From the NCBI RefSeq assembly GCF_013522825.1, contig NZ_JAAMQZ010000002.1:214034-278033 (forward strand): a stretch of 64,000 nt of DNA. The letters run 5' to 3'. A program made the position numbers and the translations under genes. The notes beneath the pieces were generated by a model. It saw only the letters and a program-made list of their open reading frames with translations. It was not told the DNA's origin and made no database searches. The DNA comes from Stutzerimonas stutzeri. GTDB lineage: Bacteria; Pseudomonadota; Gammaproteobacteria; Pseudomonadales; Pseudomonadaceae. Positions 61,052 to 64,000 of the stretch are shown here, one piece after another (the stretch's first letter is position 1; each line of letters begins with the position of its first letter).

Positions 61052-61630
61052 ATGGGCAATCGACTTTCAAAAATCTACACGCGCACCGGCGACAGCGGCG
61101 AAACCGGCCTGGCCGATGGACGCCGGGTGCCCAAGGATCACCCACGCGTCGAAGCCATGGGCGAGATCGATACCCTCAACAGCCAACTGGGCCTGCTGCT
61201 CGCCGAACTTGCCGAAAAGCAGGGGCACTGGCCAGGCCTGGCTGAGTTGATCGAGGTACTGGGGCCATGCCAGCATCGCCTGTTCGACCTGGGCGGCGAA
61301 CTGGCGATGCCCGAATATCAGGCACTCACCGAAGGCGAAGTGGCGCGTCTGGAGGCAGCCATCGACCGCTGGAACGAAGAGCTGGGACCGCTCAAGGACT
61401 TCATCATGCCCGGCGGCTCGCGCCTGATCGCTCTTGCCCACCTGTGCCGTAGCATGGCGCGTACCAGCGAAAGACGCTGCCAGCAGCTCAACGCCAGCGA
61501 GCCCTTGCGCCCGGTGGGCCTCGCCTACCTCAACCGTCTGTCGGACCTGCTCTTCGTCGCCGCCCGGCTGATAGCGCGCCGCCAGGGCTGCGCGGAAATC
61601 CTCTGGCAGGCCGCCCGCGCGCCGGCTTGA
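61052..61630 (+). CDS. Cob(I)alamin adenosyltransferase, PduO type
   Basis: A 192-residue ATP:corrinoid adenosyltransferase that makes coenzyme B12. The N-terminal TRTGDSGETGLADGRRVPKD is the PduO/EutT-type ATP motif, and MPGGSRLIALAHLCRSMAR and LNRLSDLLFVAAR complete the fold. It begins 14 bases after the kinase stop with an AGGAC site, so it may be co-transcribed. No vitamin B12 genes are nearby. Confidence 0.93.
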   Translation: MGNRLSKIYTRTGDSGETGLADGRRVPKDHPRVEAMGEIDTLNSQLGLLLAELAEKQGHWPGLAELIEVLGPCQHRLFDLGGELAMPEYQALTEGEVARLEAAIDRWNEELGPLKDFIMPGGSRLIALAHLCRSMARTSERRCQQLNASEPLRPVGLAYLNRLSDLLFVAARLIARRQGCAEILWQAARAPA

Positions 61631-61641
61631 GGCGAAGTGTT

Positions 61642-61691
61642 GGATTACGCCTGCGGAAACCCGGATTACGCCTGCGGCTAATCCAGGCTAC
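61642..61691. repeat. 50-bp repeat, copy 2 (inverted)
   Basis: Inverted counterpart of the 50-bp repeat at 18605-18654, with two base differences. Here it follows the adenosyltransferase stop, again in a convergent gap. Confidence 0.75.
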
Positions 61692-61735
61692 GAGGCTGAA
61701 CCGGCACGCCGCATCTTCAAACGTAGGTCCAAGGC

Positions 61736-61765
61736 GTAGGTCGGGTCACGCTTCATCGACCCGAC
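61736..61765. repeat. 30-bp hairpin repeat, copy 2 (inverted)
   Basis: Reverse complement of 5841-5870 with one mismatch; only 44 bases from the 50-bp repeat. The gap 61631-61811 thus consists almost wholly of two dispersed repeats. Confidence 0.7.
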
Positions 61766-61811
61766 GAGCGGAGCTTCGGACAGGGTGAGGGGCGAGCCAA
61801 TACGCGAGGCT

Positions 61812-62573
61812 TCAGAAACCAGGGCTGTGCAACCTGCCCAGACGCCCGCCGACCACCATCTCGGTCGCCCAGCCGACCAGAATATCGGTATAGGTTTTCT
61901 GGCAGCTTTCACTGGTCAGGCCATGATCGGCGCCAAGGATGATGCGATGGGTCAGCGAGTGCGTCTGATGAAACGCCGCGCGATAGCTCATGATGGTCGC
62001 GTGCGGAACCAGATGGTCGAATTCGGATTCGACCAGCAGCACATCGCCGCGAAAATCAGCGCAGGCCGCCAGAGCGCGATTCTCTTCGGGCATCACACGC
62101 CGCCCTCGTAGCTGGTTGAGAATGTCCCGATCCAGTTGCCGTTTGGGCACCATCCAGTCGTCATCCCGATACAACGCCGGCACCCGCATGGCGAGCCATC
62201 TGACAGGTCGCAATGCAGTCAGAAGCGCTGCCAGATAACCGCCATAACTGGTCCCCACCACGGCAATCGCCGAAGAATCAATATGCGGATGCTGCGCCAG
62301 CAGGTCGTAGGCGGCGAGCAGGTCGTTTAGATTCTGCTCGCGCGTCACCGTCTGCTGCTGCGCCAGCGTCAGGGCATGGCCGCGCAGGTCGAACGACAGG
62401 CAGATGCAGCCCAGCCCGGCAATGCCTCGGGCGCGCGTCAGGTCACGCTCCTGGCTGCCACCCCAGCCATGTACGAAAAGCACACCGGGCAACTTCGTCG
62501 GTGGCGTCAGGAAGGTGCCGGCGATGTGCTCGTCATCGACCAGGATGTCCACGGGTTCACTATGGGTTGCCAT
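61812..62573 (-). CDS. Alpha/beta hydrolase family protein
   Basis: A 253-residue hydrolase. The oxyanion region is FVHGWGGSQERD near residue 33, the nucleophile Ser lies in VVGTSYGGYL, and Asp and His in VESEFDHL and LGADHGL complete the triad. The ATG at 62573 has GGAGGA close by; it overlaps the stop of the DUF3182 gene by 14 bases, so the two are translated together. The frame is open up to 63008 in another gene's shadow and is not used. The substrate is unknown. Confidence 0.88.
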   Translation of the reverse strand: MATHSEPVDILVDDEHIAGTFLTPPTKLPGVLFVHGWGGSQERDLTRARGIAGLGCICLSFDLRGHALTLAQQQTVTREQNLNDLLAAYDLLAQHPHIDSSAIAVVGTSYGGYLAALLTALRPVRWLAMRVPALYRDDDWMVPKRQLDRDILNQLRGRRVMPEENRALAACADFRGDVLLVESEFDHLVPHATIMSYRAAFHQTHSLTHRIILGADHGLTSESCQKTYTDILVGWATEMVVGGRLGRLHSPGF

Positions 62574-63687
62574 ATTCCTCCAGGGTGACGTACTTGGTGA
62601 TGAAACCGACCTCTTCGTCCTCGCCGCTAAAAAGCACCGTTGCGCTCTCGGGCACCGGCTTCGCCTCTCCGTAGAGTTCCACGGTCGACGCCTGCACCAC
62701 ACGCCTCTGACCGCCCTGGGCAAAGGCTTCGAGCGCGGCGATCTCGGCACCGCTGGCGCCTCCGATTCGCCAGGACTGCTCCAGCACACCGGAGCAGGCA
62801 CGGCCTCTGCCATCCACGCCCTGGGCGATGTCGTAGTTACGCCGTGAGGCATGGAAATCCCGGAAACAGACCGAGGCAGCGACGTCATACACCTGCGCCT
62901 GGGCGATGGCCAGGCGGGTCTTGTCGGACAGGTCGAGCTTGAGCAAGGCGTCGAAATCACCCTCGACAACCACCAGGTCCGAGCCGCCATAGACGGTCTC
63001 GCCGGCATTATCCTGAGTCAGGCGTTGTGTGCCGTAGTAACTCAGCACCTGCGTGGCCACACGAACCTGCCCGACGCTGAAGGTCGTCACGCGATCCAGA
63101 TTGCTTTCGAGGACCAGCCCATACTGCGAAAGCTCGGTCTCGTCGATATGCTCCAGCGCCTGGTCGAGCGCCTGAACACCATCCACCCGCTCCTGCCCGC
63201 GACCACCGGTGGCGCGCACCGGCTTGAGCCGTAGCGGCCCTTCATGCAGCAAGCGCCTTCCGGCCTCGCGGGCATCGTGCAGGGAGAATACGCTGTAGCC
63301 AGCCAGCACACTGCCCTTGACCCGGCTCGCAAAACCGCGCGACCAGCCCATGGGCGAATCGGCATTGGGCCGCAGCAGGGGGTGAGAGATAGCCTTGGTC
63401 TCGACGAAGGCATAGGGCACGACGCCACCAAAGAGGTCCTGCTCATCTTCGATGCCCAACTCGCGCGCCGACTCGACGCCCACAAGCGTACCGGATGGCA
63501 CAAAGTAGAGCTGCTGGGAGTAATGGGCGGCAGGGTCATATTCACCGAGAAAAACCAGGCCCTGCAGCGCGGCCAGGCGTCTGGCCAGTTGCTCGTGCAC
63601 GGCTTTTTCGTGCAGGGGTTCACGGGAACGGTTGGCCAGGGTCACCACGGCCCCGCGGGAATTTTGCGGCGCATCCGCACTCGTCAT
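62560..63687 (-). CDS. DUF3182 family protein
   Basis: A 375-residue protein of DUF3182, a family without a known function. There is no signal peptide or membrane segment. Stretches such as GPLRLKPVRATGGRGQERV and GLVLESNLDRVTTFSVGQV recall the fold of ATP-grasp proteins, but this is only an impression. The start at 63687 (MTSADAPQNS) has GGAG upstream; the frame is open to 63810. It forms a unit with the hydrolase gene and follows the ahpF terminator region. Confidence 0.8.
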   Translation of the reverse strand: MTSADAPQNSRGAVVTLANRSREPLHEKAVHEQLARRLAALQGLVFLGEYDPAAHYSQQLYFVPSGTLVGVESARELGIEDEQDLFGGVVPYAFVETKAISHPLLRPNADSPMGWSRGFASRVKGSVLAGYSVFSLHDAREAGRRLLHEGPLRLKPVRATGGRGQERVDGVQALDQALEHIDETELSQYGLVLESNLDRVTTFSVGQVRVATQVLSYYGTQRLTQDNAGETVYGGSDLVVVEGDFDALLKLDLSDKTRLAIAQAQVYDVAASVCFRDFHASRRNYDIAQGVDGRGRACSGVLEQSWRIGGASGAEIAALEAFAQGGQRRVVQASTVELYGEAKPVPESATVLFSGEDEEVGFITKYVTLEEYGNP

Positions 63688-63831
63688 AGATGGACTCGCT
63701 CCATGGACTGCTGGTACATGCAAAGAAGCGGCGTCTGAGCCCTTCCTCGCTCGTTGCCACCCGAGCCAAAGCGGAACCGGTGTAGTCAATAGACCGCTGA
63801 TCTCGGCCATCTATCCGTCAGGGACATATGA

Positions 63832-63873
63832 CGCAAAAGGGGGAGCAGACCGAAATCTGCTCCCCCTTTTGCG
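63832..63873. terminator. Strong hairpin terminator after ahpF
   Basis: CGCAAAAGGGGGAGCAGA (63832-63849) pairs over 18 bp with TCTGCTCCCCCTTTTGCG (63856-63873), loop CCGAAA. TTTT runs occur on both sides. It lies 14 bases after the ahpF stop, so it ends the leftward ahpF transcript. Confidence 0.92.
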
Positions 63874-63886
63874 TTGCAGCGCTGCG

Positions 63887-64000
63887 TTAGGCAACCGGCG
63901 ACGTGCTGCGGATCAGGTGATCGAAGGCGCTCAACGAAGCCTTGGCGCCTTCGCCCAGGGCAATGACGATCTGCTTGTAGGGCACCGTGGTCACGTCGCC
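63887..64000 (-). CDS. ahpF: Alkyl hydroperoxide reductase subunit F, C-terminal fragment
   Basis: The last 37 codons of AhpF are visible before the right edge. The reading is [18 protein letters not shown] then [13 protein letters not shown] with a TAA at 63889-63887, which matches the FAD-binding C-terminus of AhpF, the reductase of the peroxiredoxin AhpC. The gene continues beyond the window. Confidence 0.9.
   Translation of the reverse strand, partial: GDVTTVPYKQIVIALGEGAKASLSAFDHLIRSTSPVA

Overview
The window reads as chromosomal DNA of a Pseudomonas sensu lato species, probably near the mendocina/oleovorans side of the genus (an inference). It is GC-rich and contains four gene blocks whose order I recall from Pseudomonas aeruginosa. 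These are comEC-lolCDE-PilZ-sth-nqr, yffB-dapD-csdA-csdE, rpoS-nlpD-pcm-surE-truD-ispF with rsmZ beside rpoS, and groESL-fxsA-HugZ-SDR-DUF481-ampG-mscS-yajQ-response regulator-panE-sensor kinase. No tRNA, rRNA, prophage, intact insertion sequence or CRISPR array was seen.

Layout. 1-14.7 kb: envelope genes (start of comEC, DUF2062, the lolC-lolD-lolE lipoprotein exporter), a PilZ protein, a phosphodiesterase, soluble transhydrogenase, and a complete Na+-NQR operon nqrABCDEF with its maturation genes apbE and nqrM, all read leftward. 15-18.5 kb: a thioredoxin-like protein, an ArsC-like protein, dapD and the CsdA-CsdE cysteine desulfurase pair. 18.7-24.5 kb: pirin-wrbA, lrgA-lrgB, ccoG and a MocR regulator, with notable operator-like DNA between lrgA and ccoG. 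24.5-34 kb: a long class A PBP-like protein, phzF, and an RND efflux pair with its divergent TetR regulator. phzF lies between remnants of a second RND/TetR locus. 34-39 kb: dgt, an EamA transporter, a YebC-family regulator, yajD, a universal stress protein and an acetyltransferase. 39.2-45.5 kb: the regulatory RNA RsmZ with its GacA upstream site, then rpoS, nlpD, a DUF368 transporter, pcm, surE, truD and ispF. 45.7-47.1 kb: an ArsR regulator with an Old Yellow Enzyme, followed by a REP cluster. 47.5-61.6 kb: groEL/groES with a sigma-32-type promoter, then the ampG/mscS/yajQ/two-component block, with a 313-bp MITE-like element between the DUF481 gene and an alkyltransferase-like gene. 61.8-64 kb: an alpha/beta hydrolase overlapping a DUF3182 gene, and the end of ahpF.

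Themes. Several genes handle electrons and redox stress (Sth, NQR, WrbA, pirin, CcoG, Old Yellow Enzyme, AhpF). Others serve the envelope and peptidoglycan (LolCDE, PBP, NlpD, AmpG, MscS, DUF368). The stationary-phase and secondary-metabolism switches RpoS and RsmZ are side by side. The most informative non-coding findings are rsmZ with its GacA box, the eroded efflux locus around phzF, the MITE-like element, an 11-bp-arm dyad in the nqr leader, and a 15-bp inverted repeat pair before ccoG.
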